Positions 7,979 to 15,927 of a stretch of DNA of 64,000 nt are shown here, piece after piece. A program made the translations under genes and the position numbers. Origin of the DNA: Nonomuraea typhae (GTDB lineage Bacteria > Actinomycetota > Actinomycetes > Streptosporangiales > Streptosporangiaceae); the NCBI RefSeq assembly GCF_009760925.1, contig NZ_VRLV01000023.1:1-64000 (forward strand). Direction: 5' to 3'. Each line of letters starts with the position of its first letter. The stretch's first letter is position 1. The notes under the pieces were generated by a model that saw only the letters and a list, made by a program, of their open reading frames with translations, did no database searches and was not told where the DNA came from.

Positions 7979-8385
7979 TCAGCCGAACCGGCCGGTGATG
8001 TAGTCCTCGGTGCGCTTGTCCGAGGGGTTGCTGAAGATGCGCGCCGTGGATCGAACTCCACGAGGCGGCCGTGCCGTACTCCCCGATCGTCGACGTCGGC
8101 GGTGAAGAAGGCGGTGCGCTCGGAGACGCGGGCGGCCTGCTGCATGTTGTGGGTGACGATCACGATGGTGTGGTCGCGCGACAGCTCCTGCGTCAGGTCT
8201 TCGATCTTGGTGATGGCAATCGGGTCCAGCGCCAAGCACGGTTCGTCCATCAAGATGACATCGGGTTTGACGGCGATGGCGCGGGCGATGCACAGGCGCT
8301 GCTGCTGTCCGCCGGACAGGGCCAGGGCGTTCTGCTTGAGCTTGTCCTTGACCTCGTCCCACAGTGCCGCCCGGTGCAGGACGTA
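7979..8385 (-). pseudogene. pstB: pstB remnant (phosphate ABC transporter ATPase), truncated and frameshifted
   Basis: The C-terminal half of PstB is readable: RAALWDEVKDKLKQNA, signature LSGGQQQRLCIARAIA, Walker B VILMDEP and switch VTHNMQQAARVSERTAF. The N-terminal half with Walker A is missing beyond about 8385, where homology stops abruptly. Near 8050 the frame shifts by one: the proper ending, TARIFSNPSDKRTEDYITG, continues in another frame to 7979. The D-loop normally read as SALDP is LALDP. The gene is dead, but together with PhoX and the PhoB-like regulator it shows that a phosphate-uptake locus was once joined to the arsenic genes. Confidence 0.88.
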
Positions 8386-8768
8386 CATCCCGCTCGGCAC
8401 CACGGTGCACAAGCAGGGCCGCGTGGCCGGGGAGAATACCGCGGGAGGCGATCGGCACCCGCCGGGGTGCTCGGGACGCAGGTGGTCAAGGTCTTCGACC
8501 TGGTCGCCGCCGCGACCGGCCTGCGCGACGGCGAAGCGGCCGAGGCCGGGCACGCACCGCCGACCGGGCCACACAACGGCTGCTGGGCGCACAGCTGGTC
8601 GGGAGCCGGGGCGCCGAGATCGCCAAACGCATCGACGTGCTGGCCGCCGGCATTCACCATGGCATCACCGTGCGCGAGATCCTCGACCTGGACCTTTCCT
8701 ACACCCCGCCTCTCGGCGGTCCCCTGGGACGCACTTCAGCACGCGACCCGCAGGTGGCTCACGGCCTA
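8381..8768 (+). pseudogene. Remnant of a pyridine-nucleotide-disulfide oxidoreductase, multiply frameshifted
   Basis: The + strand keeps the C-terminal part of a CoA-disulfide-reductase/NADH-oxidase-like flavoprotein in pieces: IPLGTTVHKQGRVAGEN in one frame, AGVLGTQVVKVFDLVAA in the next, then LLGAQLVGSRGAEIAKR and LDLDLSYTPPLGG in a third, and a final PWDALQHATRRWL back in the second. At least three frame changes occur within 390 bases, and the FAD and NAD domains are gone. Its left end abuts the pstB remnant at about 8383, marking a recombination junction. It overlaps the last bases of the opposing M28 gene. Confidence 0.82.
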
Positions 8769-9967
8769 GCGTGAGCCAGCCGCCACACCGTGGCAATGAT
8801 CAGCCGGGCGGCGGCCAGAAGCGTGTCCTGCTCGACGCGGTCCGGGGTTTCGGCGGGTGTCTGGTAGCCAGGCATGCCCATTCCGATGCCGATCGCGGCC
8901 AGTCCCGCCGCGGCGTAGCGGCGGTTGTCGGAGGCCATGGCTCCGGCTCGCAGGGGTACGCCTGTTTCGCGGGCGGCTTGGTCCAGGGTGGCCAGGAGAG
9001 CATGGGCGGGGCCGCCCGCTTCCACGGAGGCGGCCTGGTGGAGCTGGGCGGCTCCGTCGAGGTTGATCACCATGGTGTCCGGCGGCACGGTCGGGGCGTG
9101 GTGGGCTGAGCCCCAGGCTCCGGCCTCCTCGGCGTCCAGGAAGGCCACCGCCAGGTCGATCGGTACGGCACGCGCGGCGAGCACGCGGGCGGCTTCCAGG
9201 ATCGCGGCCACGCCGGAGGCGTTGTCGGCGGCGGCGGGCAGGCGGCGTTCCGGGTCGTCGCCGACGCCGTCGTAGTGGGCGGTCAGCAGCACCCGCACGG
9301 AGCCATGGGTGAGGTGGGCGTGCACGTTGCGGCCTTCGACGGTGACCGATCGCAGCGGCATCGAAGCCGTCACCCGCACGTCTCCGTGGGCCAGCGCAGC
9401 GGAGAGCTCGCGGTGAAGTTCCGTGCGCAGGGCGACCACAGGGACCGCCCGGATGCCGGGTCCGGCGATCATCTTGGGCATCCAGCCCTCGGCGTCGGTG
9501 CCGCGGGCGGTCAGCACACCTGCCGCTCCATCTTGCTCGGCCGCGTCGCAGGCTTTGGCCCAGTCACCCTCTTGGGCCAGGATCCATCGGCCGCGGATAT
9601 CGCCGCCGTCAGCGATCAGTGGTGCGGTGAGCGGATGGGGTAGCTCGGCGGAGGCCAGGTGCTCGACGAAGTCCCGCCGGTGCTCCAGCCTCCGTGGCTG
9701 CCCGGCGATGGTCCATTCCAGGACCGGCGTGGCATACAGCTCGCGCACGCCGGTGACAGGGAAGGAAACCACGTCGACCTGGCCGCCAAGCTCCCGTAGC
9801 TGGGCGGCGAGCCAGTCGGCGGCGGACCGCCCACCGGCGCTGCCCACGCGGCGACCGGTGAAGCGGTCGCCGGCGAGCTCGCGCACGGTGGCGGTCATCC
9901 GCTGGATCGACACCGGCTCCAGGACCGTGGCCAGCTCGGGCGCCTGAGTGGGTGAAGAGGAGGTCAT
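8759..9967 (-). CDS. M28-family metallopeptidase (aminopeptidase-like)
   Basis: A 402-residue zinc peptidase-like protein. Metal-site motifs are in order: LLTAHYDGVG (His-Tyr-Asp), AAADNASGVAAIL (bridging Asp), FLDAEEAGAWGS (Glu-Glu) and INLDG. No signal peptide is seen, so it probably acts in the cytoplasm. ATG 9967 overlaps the stop of the CCG protein as ATGA, so it is the last gene of the leftward ars operon. An arsenic role is not established for M28 peptidases; hydrolysis of an arsenic-thiol or mycothiol-type conjugate is one speculative idea. Confident on family, not on substrate. Confidence 0.85.
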   Translation of the reverse strand: MTSSSPTQAPELATVLEPVSIQRMTATVRELAGDRFTGRRVGSAGGRSAADWLAAQLRELGGQVDVVSFPVTGVRELYATPVLEWTIAGQPRRLEHRRDFVEHLASAELPHPLTAPLIADGGDIRGRWILAQEGDWAKACDAAEQDGAAGVLTARGTDAEGWMPKMIAGPGIRAVPVVALRTELHRELSAALAHGDVRVTASMPLRSVTVEGRNVHAHLTHGSVRVLLTAHYDGVGDDPERRLPAAADNASGVAAILEAARVLAARAVPIDLAVAFLDAEEAGAWGSAHHAPTVPPDTMVINLDGAAQLHQAASVEAGGPAHALLATLDQAARETGVPLRAGAMASDNRRYAAAGLAAIGIGMGMPGYQTPAETPDRVEQDTLLAAARLIIATVWRLAHARP

Positions 9968-10200
9968 CCGCAGCATCCGGCCGCGTCGTTGCTCGCGGCG
10001 CCGGCGGCCGGCGCCTGTCCGCAGCAGCCAGCGGCGGCAGCCTCGGTCGCGGCGGCCTCGCTGCCACAACAGGAGGTCGCCGTCTGCGCTGCCGCGACGC
10101 CTGATGCCGGGGCGGGCGCGCCGCAGCAACCGCCCGCCGCAGGAGGTGCGAAAGCGTCCTGCAGGTCGCCGATGAAGCCGCCGGAGGTCTCGGTCGCCAT
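9964..10200 (-). CDS. Small protein with four CC(G) motifs, candidate arsenic-binding chaperone
   Basis: A 78-residue Ala-rich, low-complexity protein in which vicinal cysteine pairs, each followed by Gly, recur at residues 25-26, 44-45, 59-60 and 76-77, the last at the very C-terminus. There are no other cysteines. The first 20 residues (GGFIGDLQDAFAPP) look like a short amphipathic helix. Vicinal Cys pairs are the As(III) ligands of the metallochaperone ArsD, so arsenic binding or delivery is a reasonable inference. SD AAGGA precedes ATG 10200; the gene lies between arsO and the M28 peptidase and overlaps the latter by ATGA. I cannot assign it to a named family. Confidence 0.8.
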   Translation of the reverse strand: MATETSGGFIGDLQDAFAPPAAGGCCGAPAPASGVAAAQTATSCCGSEAAATEAAAAGCCGQAPAAGAASNDAAGCCG

Positions 10201-10290
10201 GACAGAATCCTTCCTAGATTCGATGTCTGTCTAAACAAAGATGATTCTAGCCGCTTACTTAGAAGGGAATCAATATAGAAGAGCTTCTAA
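10201..10290. promoter_or_regulatory. Dyad-rich spacer between arsO and the CCG gene
   Basis: This 90-bp AT-richer spacer contains TTAGAAG (10259-10265) mirrored by CTTCTAA (10284-10290), and within the right part a tight TAGAAG-AG-CTTCTA (10276-10289). It could be an internal ArsR operator/promoter for the CCG-M28 pair, or an attenuating hairpin after arsO. Confidence 0.5.
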
Positions 10291-11166
10291 TCAAGATGCG
10301 ATGGCGGCGACCATGTCGCGTGCCGTACGGCTGGCGCCGATGAGGGTGGCGGAGGCGTGGCCAGTCCAGTCGCCGTAACCGAGCAGGTGCAGGCGGGGCT
10401 CGCCGATCGCCTGGGTGCCGCGGACGGGGATGACGCCGTCAGGGCCGCGCAGCTTGAGCGGGGCGAGGTGGCTGAGGACGGGGCGGAAGCCGGTGCACCA
10501 GATGATCGCGTCGCAGTCCAGTGTGGTGCCGTCCGCCCAGGCGATGCCGGTCCGGGTGAGGTGGGTGAACATGGGTTCGGCCTTCAGCACGCCCCGATCG
10601 CGGGCCTTGCGGACCGATGGCACCGCGACGATGTCGCCCAGGTTGGCGCCGGAGTTGGCGCCGCCCACGATCACCACGCGCCTGCCCGCGAAGGGCTCGG
10701 GCCCGCGATAGGCGGCGGTGTGGAGCTGCTGGCCGTGGAAATCGCGCATGCCGGGATAGTGCGGGACGAAGGGGCGCCACCAGGTGCCGGTGGCGCTGAT
10801 CACCACACGCGCACGCCACGTGCCCCGGTCGGTTTCGGCCAAGAGGCGCTCGCCGGCCGGCCGTACCGCGTGCGCGGTCACCGGGCGGTGGACCGGCAGG
10901 TCGTAGCGGTGCTCGTAATCGGTGAGGTAGGAGACGGTGTCGGCGGCGCTCGGGTAGCCGCCGTCCGGCGGGATGGGCATTCTGCGGCCGGGCAGCGAAC
11001 TGTACTGGGCGGGCGAGAACAGGCTCAGCGATGGCCAGACGTGCCGCCATGCTCCGCCGGGATGCGGCTGGGCGTCGAGGATGATGAAGTCGGCTCCTGT
11101 GCGGCGTAGGTAGTAGCCCGCCGCGAGTCCTGCCTGGCCGCCGCCGATGACGACGACGTCACTCAC
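10291..11166 (-). CDS. arsO: ArsO-like flavin-dependent monooxygenase
   Basis: A 291-residue flavoprotein with an N-terminal FAD Rossmann motif (VVVIGGGQAGLAAGYYL) and an NADPH motif (RRVVIVGGANSGANLGD near residue 170), the layout of small YpdA/CzcO-type monooxygenases. Members annotated ArsO are found in ars operons; their reaction is not firmly known and may be arsenical oxidation. GTG 11166 overlaps the upstream arsR stop as GTGA, so the two are translationally coupled. The second glycine motif is altered (GGANSGANLG). Confident on flavoprotein family and operon context. Confidence 0.85.
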   Translation of the reverse strand: MSDVVVIGGGQAGLAAGYYLRRTGADFIILDAQPHPGGAWRHVWPSLSLFSPAQYSSLPGRRMPIPPDGGYPSAADTVSYLTDYEHRYDLPVHRPVTAHAVRPAGERLLAETDRGTWRARVVISATGTWWRPFVPHYPGMRDFHGQQLHTAAYRGPEPFAGRRVVIVGGANSGANLGDIVAVPSVRKARDRGVLKAEPMFTHLTRTGIAWADGTTLDCDAIIWCTGFRPVLSHLAPLKLRGPDGVIPVRGTQAIGEPRLHLLGYGDWTGHASATLIGASRTARDMVAAIAS

Positions 11167-11525
11167 GCGGGGACGAGGCCCACATCGGCTCGGGCAGGCT
11201 CGGTCAGCGGGGCGAACAGGGCGCCCAGCGTGTTCACGGCTTCGGGGATGATGCGGTAGTAGACCCAGGTGCCGCGGCGTTCGCCGTCGATCAGGCCTGC
11301 CGTACGCAGGATCTTCAGGTGATGGGAGATGGTGGGCGCGGTCAGGTCGAAGGCGCCGGTCAGGTCGCACACGCAGGCTTCGCCGCCCGCGTGGGAGCCG
11401 ATCATCGACAGCAGGCGCAGGCGGACGGGGTCGGCGACGGCCTTGAGCATGACCGCCAGGTCCGCGGCGTCACTCTCCGACAGCGGCTCACGCGCGATCG
11501 GGGCGCAGCACTGGATCGTGGTCAT
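11163..11525 (-). CDS. arsR: ArsR-family repressor with N-terminal CC pair
   Basis: A 120-residue ArsR: N-terminal TIQCCAPIAREPL, helix AVADPVRLRLLSMIG, metal site EACVCDLT, HTH LTAPTISHHLKILRTAGLI and wing RRGTWVYYRIIPEA. The extra CC near residue 7 could contribute to the As(III) site, as in other actinobacterial ArsRs. SD AAGGAG precedes ATG 11525. The 30-base gap after the MFS gene holds an AT-rich TTTCGACAGATTTC stretch that may be an internal promoter. It heads the coupled block arsR-arsO. Confidence 0.93.
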   Translation of the reverse strand: MTTIQCCAPIAREPLSESDAADLAVMLKAVADPVRLRLLSMIGSHAGGEACVCDLTGAFDLTAPTISHHLKILRTAGLIDGERRGTWVYYRIIPEAVNTLGALFAPLTEPARADVGLVPA

Positions 11526-11555
11526 ACCCGCTCCTTACTTTGAAATCTGTCGAAA

Positions 11556-12779
11556 TTATACGCGATGGTAGGCGACCAGCGCCAAGGCGGCGCTCACACC
11601 CGCCAGTGCGATGGCGGCCATCACCCAGGTGTAGCCGACGGCCTGGGCCAGGGCGAACGCGCCGAGGGGAGCCAGAGCCTTGTCGGCGACCGAGAAGATC
11701 GCGATCCGGCCGGACAGGGTGGCGTAGGCGGCGGTGCCGTACCGCTGGACGAGCAGGTGCGGCAGCGTGATGGAGGCGATACCGAAGCCCAGGCCGAACA
11801 GCAGCACGCAGCCGATCGCGCCGGGCAACGACCGACCGAGGAACGGCAGCAGCATTGCCGCCACGCCCTGCAGAGCGAAGATCACCGCCGCGATGAGAGC
11901 GGCGGGCAGGCGCGCCTGCAGGCCGGTCGTGATCAGGCGGCCGGTCACCGACAACACGCCCAGCAGGCCGGTCAAGGTGGCGGCCAGGACCGGGCTGTGG
12001 CCGAGGTGGATCAGGTAGGTAACCATCAGGACCGACATCGCGGCCACCGCGCCGCCGTTGGCGGTGAAGGCGACCACGAGCAGCCAGAACGGGCGGCGGC
12101 GCACGGCCGACCGGACGATCTCGGCGCGTTCCTCGACCGCCTCCCGGCTGCGGGCTGACGCCGGACGGCTGCGGAGCACGAGGGCGTGCAGAGGGATGGC
12201 CGCCACGCCGTAGATGAGAGCGAGCACGACGAGCGCGTGGCGCCAGCCGTAGGAGGCCACCAGCAGGCCGGTGAGCGGGATGAAGATGGCCGAAGCGAAA
12301 CCGGCGACGATGGTGAGCGCCAGAATGGCCCTGACCCGGCCGCGTTCGTTGCCCTCATGCCAGGCGGTGATGACCGCGAAGGCAGCCTCGTAGAGGACCA
12401 TCGAACTGGCGATGCCGGCGACGGCGAAGACCGCGTACAGCTGCGGCAGGGTACTCACCTGCGACCAGGCGAGCACCGCGGCCGTGCCGAGTATCGAACC
12501 CGCCGTCATGAGGCCGCGTCCGCCGCGGGCGTCCAGCCACCGGCCCGCGGCCGGTGCGCACAGGGCGGCGATCAGCACGGACAGGGTGAGCGCGGCGGCG
12601 ATCTGAGCGTGGGAGGCACGCAACTCGCGGGCCATGGGCACGAGGAAGACCGAGAAGGCGTAATAGAGCACGCCGTAGCCGGTGGTCTGGGTGACGGCCA
12701 GGGCGGCGACGATCCACCGGCCATGCGAGAGACCGCCATCCCGCAGATCGGGGGTGGCGGTCTCGGCGGCATGGCTCAT
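11556..12779 (-). CDS. MFS transporter in ars operon
   Basis: A 407-residue major facilitator protein with about 12 hydrophobic segments. The opening TGYGVLYYAFSVFLVPMARE and the RWLDARGGR loop resemble the CynX/oxalate-formate-like MFS group, to which some arsenical exporters belong. It is not an Acr3 or ArsB. Given the ArsN-like domain and monooxygenase nearby, efflux of an organoarsenical (as proposed for ArsP/ArsJ/ArsQ-type systems) is plausible but unproven. Its ATG overlaps the stop of the upstream winged-helix-like ORF as ATGA, and arsR follows 30 bases downstream. Confidence 0.85.
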   Translation of the reverse strand: MSHAAETATPDLRDGGLSHGRWIVAALAVTQTTGYGVLYYAFSVFLVPMARELRASHAQIAAALTLSVLIAALCAPAAGRWLDARGGRGLMTAGSILGTAAVLAWSQVSTLPQLYAVFAVAGIASSMVLYEAAFAVITAWHEGNERGRVRAILALTIVAGFASAIFIPLTGLLVASYGWRHALVVLALIYGVAAIPLHALVLRSRPASARSREAVEERAEIVRSAVRRRPFWLLVVAFTANGGAVAAMSVLMVTYLIHLGHSPVLAATLTGLLGVLSVTGRLITTGLQARLPAALIAAVIFALQGVAAMLLPFLGRSLPGAIGCVLLFGLGFGIASITLPHLLVQRYGTAAYATLSGRIAIFSVADKALAPLGAFALAQAVGYTWVMAAIALAGVSAALALVAYHRV

Positions 12780-13069
12780 TCGCGCTCGCTCGAACAGGAG
12801 ATCAGGTCCCTTCCGCTGGCCGTGGTGGCCCAGGTGCCCTCGGCTTGGGCCATGAAGCCCTGCGCTTCCAGGCGCCAGGTCAACGTGCCCGCCATGCGGG
12901 CGATCGCCCGGCCATAACCAGGATTGGTGCTCGGGCGCCGCGCCTCGACCAGGCGCTCGGTGTCCAGCCGGTCGTGGTCGCAGATGAGGCGCAGGGCTTC
13001 CTTCTGCGCGGCGGTGGGGTATCCGTCGGACGCGTCGATCTCCTTGATCAGCCGCAGCAGCCGGCGCCG
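12776..13069 (-). pseudogene. Winged-helix-like ORF without a start codon
   Basis: An open frame of about 97 codons runs from just after a TGA at 13070-13072 to a TGA at 12776 that overlaps the MFS ATG. The content is protein-like: DGYPTAAQKEALRLICDHD, then YGRAIARMAGTLTWRLEAQ and GTWATTASGRDLI, suggesting helices plus a wing. No ATG, GTG or TTG occurs before residue 65 or so. It overlaps the end of the flavoprotein gene by 22 bases in a different frame. Options are a non-canonical CTG start, -1 frameshifting at the flavoprotein stop, a lost start codon, or a sequence error. Function unknown. Confidence 0.45.
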
Positions 13070-14442
13070 TCAGCGGCCGAGACGGTGACGAGCGGGAGCG
13101 GGGTGGCCAGCAGGCCGCCGCTGAGGCCGGTGGTCAGGCCGACCCGCTGTTCCTGGGCTTGGGCGAGGTTGGAGGAGCAGACGCCGGTCTCCGGGAGGTC
13201 GAGTTGGACGTCGCGGGCGCTCCCCCAGTCCCCGGCCACGGCTGCGACGACGGAGCGGACCTGCTCGTAGCCGGTGGCCATGAGGAAGGTGGGGGCGCGG
13301 CCGTAGCTCTTGACGCCGACGGCGTAGTAGCCGGGCTCGGGATGGGTCAGTTCGTCTACGCCGTGTGCGGGGACGGTGCCGCAGGAGTGCTGGTTGGGGT
13401 CGATCAGCGGAGCCAGCGCGCGGGTGCTGCCGAGGATCGGGTCCAGGTCCAGGCGTAGCTCGGAGGCGATGGAGTGATCGGGCTGGTAGCCGGTCGCCGA
13501 CACGATCTGGTCGACCGTGACGGACTGCTCACGGCCGGACGGGTCACGGCTGACCACCTCGACCCCGTGCCCGGTGGCGTTGACGCGGTGGGTGAAGAAC
13601 CCGGTGAGCAACCGAATGCGGCCGGCATCCACGTGAGCGCGCAGCCGGGTGCCGAGAGCACCACGAGCCGGTAGCGCGTCGGCCTCGCCGCCGCCATAGG
13701 TACGGCTGGCGCCACCTGACCGGATGGCCCAGGTGATCGTGGCGTCCGGCAGTTCGGCCAGGGCCAGCAGGGTGGTGGCGGCCGAGTGACCGGCGCCGAC
13801 CACGAGAGTGTGCTTGCCCTCGTAGCGGCCGCGGTCAGCGCCGAGGACGTCGGGCAGGGCGTGGTCGACGTCGGCAGCCTCTTCGCCGTGGGCGGGCAGG
13901 CCGCTGGCGCCCAGCACGTTCGGGCTCTGGTAGGTGCCGGAGGCGTCGATGATCGCGCGGGCCTGCAGTTCCTCGCCGCTCTCCAGGCGGATGAGGAACG
14001 GCGCGTCTTCGCGGCCGTTGGTGCGCACCCGGTCGTAGCCCAGGCGGCTGATCGCTGTGACGCGGGCGCCCAGCCGTACCTTGTCGCCGAAGAGCTTGGC
14101 CAGCGGGGCCAGGTAGTCCTCGATCAGTTCGCCGCCGGTGGGCAGCCGGCCGGGGTCCGGCCCCGTCCAGCCGTCGGCTTCCAGCAGGCGGCGGGCGGCG
14201 GCGTCGATGTTGTACTTCCACGGGCTGAAGACCCGCACATGCCCCCACCGGGCGACCGAGGCGGCAACCTGCTCGCCCGCCTCCAGGACCAGGAAGTCCT
14301 GTCCGCGCTCGGCCAGATGCGCGGCGGCGGCAAGCCCGACCGGCCCGGCGCCGATCACTACGACCGGCAGCCCGCTGTCGCCGGCGTTCACGTTCTGCTC
14401 AAGCTCGAGGGAGGCGGTGGTGCCGCAGCAACTTGCGCTCAT
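13048..14442 (-). CDS. FAD/NAD(P)-binding oxidoreductase with CCG at both termini
   Basis: A 464-residue flavoprotein: FAD motif VVVIGAGPVGLAAAAHLAERG near residue 25, a second nucleotide motif HTLVVGAGHSAATTLLALAE near 225, and a C-terminal IVSATGYQPDH. The family is that of single-chain FAD oxidoreductases seen in actinobacterial ars loci. Unusually, it begins MSASCCG and ends GAGCCG, the same CC(G) motif as the 78-aa protein in this operon, as if fitted with arsenic-binding tails that could load substrate or exchange metalloid. SD GGAGAAG precedes ATG 14442. Reaction unknown; thiol/arsenical redox chemistry is inferred. Confidence 0.8.
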   Translation of the reverse strand: MSASCCGTTASLELEQNVNAGDSGLPVVVIGAGPVGLAAAAHLAERGQDFLVLEAGEQVAASVARWGHVRVFSPWKYNIDAAARRLLEADGWTGPDPGRLPTGGELIEDYLAPLAKLFGDKVRLGARVTAISRLGYDRVRTNGREDAPFLIRLESGEELQARAIIDASGTYQSPNVLGASGLPAHGEEAADVDHALPDVLGADRGRYEGKHTLVVGAGHSAATTLLALAELPDATITWAIRSGGASRTYGGGEADALPARGALGTRLRAHVDAGRIRLLTGFFTHRVNATGHGVEVVSRDPSGREQSVTVDQIVSATGYQPDHSIASELRLDLDPILGSTRALAPLIDPNQHSCGTVPAHGVDELTHPEPGYYAVGVKSYGRAPTFLMATGYEQVRSVVAAVAGDWGSARDVQLDLPETGVCSSNLAQAQEQRVGLTTGLSGGLLATPLPLVTVSAADGAGCCG

Positions 14443-14470
14443 GATGGCTTCTCCTGGGTCTCGGTACGGC

Positions 14471-14608
14471 TTAGCGGAAGAGCAGGACCTGCGTGCGGAG
14501 GCGATCCACGGCGGCGTCGGCGCGGCAGGCGGTGTCGCAGACCTCACCGGTGGCCTCGTTGAAGGAGAGGGCCGGGGCCCGGCGGACACGGCGGAACAGA
14601 GTGCGCAT
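14471..14608 (-). CDS. 45-aa protein with CDTAC motif
   Basis: A short ORF with a strong SD (AGGAGGT) eight bases before ATG 14608. The product starts MRTLFRRVRRAPALSF and contains the motif NEATGEVCDTACRADAAVDR, then RTQVLLFR. The CxxxC pair could bind metal or be redox active. It is the first gene of the leftward ars operon, just below the dyad at 14623-14638. I cannot name a family, but the SD, position and composition argue for a real gene. Confidence 0.6.
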   Translation of the reverse strand: MRTLFRRVRRAPALSFNEATGEVCDTACRADAAVDRLRTQVLLFR

Positions 14609-14622
14609 CGCGCACCTCCTGT

Positions 14623-14638
14623 TTAGAAGTTCGTCTAA
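14623..14638. promoter_or_regulatory. ArsR-type operator before the leftward ars operon
   Basis: TTAGA-AGTTCG-TCTAA is a perfect 5-bp inverted repeat with a six-base spacer, directly upstream of the SD of the 45-aa gene. The layout equals that at 6803-6818, so one ArsR may serve both. Confidence 0.6.
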
Positions 14639-14673
14639 GTTGCCTGCAGCATGCACGACTGCTTAGAGATCTG

Positions 14674-15111
14674 TCAAATTAGGGCGTTGACGATGAAGGT
14701 CCGATCGAGGAGTTCTCGGCGCAGGCCGCCGATCCAGCGTTCGGCGAAAGCGTTGGCCCGCGGAGCCCGAGCTGGCGTCTTGAGGATGCGGATGCCCGCG
14801 GCCGTGAAGACGTCGTCGAACATGGTGGTGAACTTCGTATCCCGATCGCGGATGAGGAATTTGAACCCCTCCGCTCTGTCCCCCAGCTCGATCATCAGGT
14901 TCCTGGCCTGCTGCGCAACCCAGGGCTCGGTCGGATGCTCGGTGACGCCGAGGACGTGCACCCGGCGGGTCCTGATTTCCATGGCGACCAGGCAATACAG
15001 GCGTGTTGAACAGCACAGTGCCACAGTGGAGGAAGTCGCACGCCAAGATCCCCGTAGCGCCAAACCCCAGCTCGGCCCCAACGCCCGAGTATCGGGCACC
15101 CACAGGGTCAC
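14674..15111 (-). pseudogene. Transposase C-terminal fragment (DDE/rve integrase core), frameshifted
   Basis: The integrase-core half of an actinobacterial IS transposase is recognisable: GILACDFLHCGTVLF in one frame, then TRRVHVLGVTEHPTEPW, QQARNLMIELGD, FLIRDRDTKFTTMFDDVF and ANAFAERWIGGLR in another. The catalytic Asp of DF, RDRD and the Glu of AERW are the DDE triad. At least one frameshift (about 15020) separates the first segment, and the 3' end is cut at 14674. The N-terminal HTH half is absent here, but pieces of the same transposase type occur at 38.7, 41.3 and 54.3 kb. Confidence 0.85.
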
Positions 15112-15342
15112 CTGATCAAGGCCATCTCCGTCCTACGGACCCACCGGACAGCTCAAGCCACCTGAGGCTGCAATGAGTTCACTGAAACGCGACGCGGCAT
15201 TGAATCTGTCGTCTGCGGATCCCGCTGAACCCGGACGACCTACTGGCCGCGGTCTGCCGCCGCGCCGGCAGGGTGATCACCGGCGACGAGTGGCGCCGCT
15301 ACGCGCCGGGGGTGCCGCCGCGCGACTGCGGCGGCCGACCAC

Positions 15343-15831
15343 TCAGGCGGCCACGAACACGAGCGCGATTCCGGTGACAACGACGAGCGAGGGCACCACG
15401 AGCCAGAACCGCTGGGTGCTGCCGGTCAGCCGCCGCGTCCAGCGGTAGAACCCGCTGTCTTGGTGGAGCTGGTCCGAGGCGGTGAGCACCTCCTTGATCG
15501 CGGGGTCGCCGGCCGAGAAGTACCGCTCGTCCAGGACGGCGCGCAGGCGCTCGGCCCGGTACCGGTTGCGCTGGTACAGCTCGGTGTAGGCGGCGGCGAA
15601 GGCCAGACCGATGGCGCCGACGAAGACGAGCAACAGGCTGACGGGCAGCTCGTCGCGCGAGACCCGGCCATCGGAGGCGATCACGGCAATCAGTGCCGAC
15701 GACACCACCAGGACGATGTTGACGGCGTTCGCCCGTAAAGTCTCGGCGTGCCGTGCATGTGCCCGTATATCCGTGGACATCCCCCAGAGCAGGTCCTTCT
15801 GCGCCTGCTGCCTGCTGGAGTCGTCGCCCAC
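15343..15831 (-). CDS. Three-TM membrane protein, SLATT-like
   Basis: A 162-residue protein: a short amphipathic start (RAHARHAETLRANA), TM1 at about 36-52, TM2 at 62-82, a charged helical stretch (YQRNRYRAERLRAVLDERYF) and TM3 at about 142-161. The helix-TM-TM-helix order recalls SLATT-type membrane effectors of bacterial conflict systems, though I see no diagnostic motif. It is transcribed divergently from the giant kinase/STAND gene, sharing a 96-bp spacer, which suggests the two are partners (sensor and membrane effector). Function inferred only from architecture and neighbourhood. Confidence 0.6.
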   Translation of the reverse strand: MGDDSSRQQAQKDLLWGMSTDIRAHARHAETLRANAVNIVLVVSSALIAVIASDGRVSRDELPVSLLLVFVGAIGLAFAAAYTELYQRNRYRAERLRAVLDERYFSAGDPAIKEVLTASDQLHQDSGFYRWTRRLTGSTQRFWLVVPSLVVVTGIALVFVAA

Positions 15832-15927
15832 ATGCTCTCCAAAGGGATCCTGCTGTGTTGGGATACTTCACATTGATCCTTCTCCGGCGGACTCTGTAAA
15901 GCAGTGCCACGACGACGGGATTCCGCC

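Noticed and set aside
8086..8592. Intact ABC ATPase gene
   Set aside because: Walker A is absent and the proper C-terminus lies in another frame, so it is a pseudogene.
9964..10129. N-terminal extension of the M28 peptidase to 10129
   Set aside because: It is the out-of-frame shadow of the CCG gene; ATG 9967 overlaps the CCG stop as ATGA.
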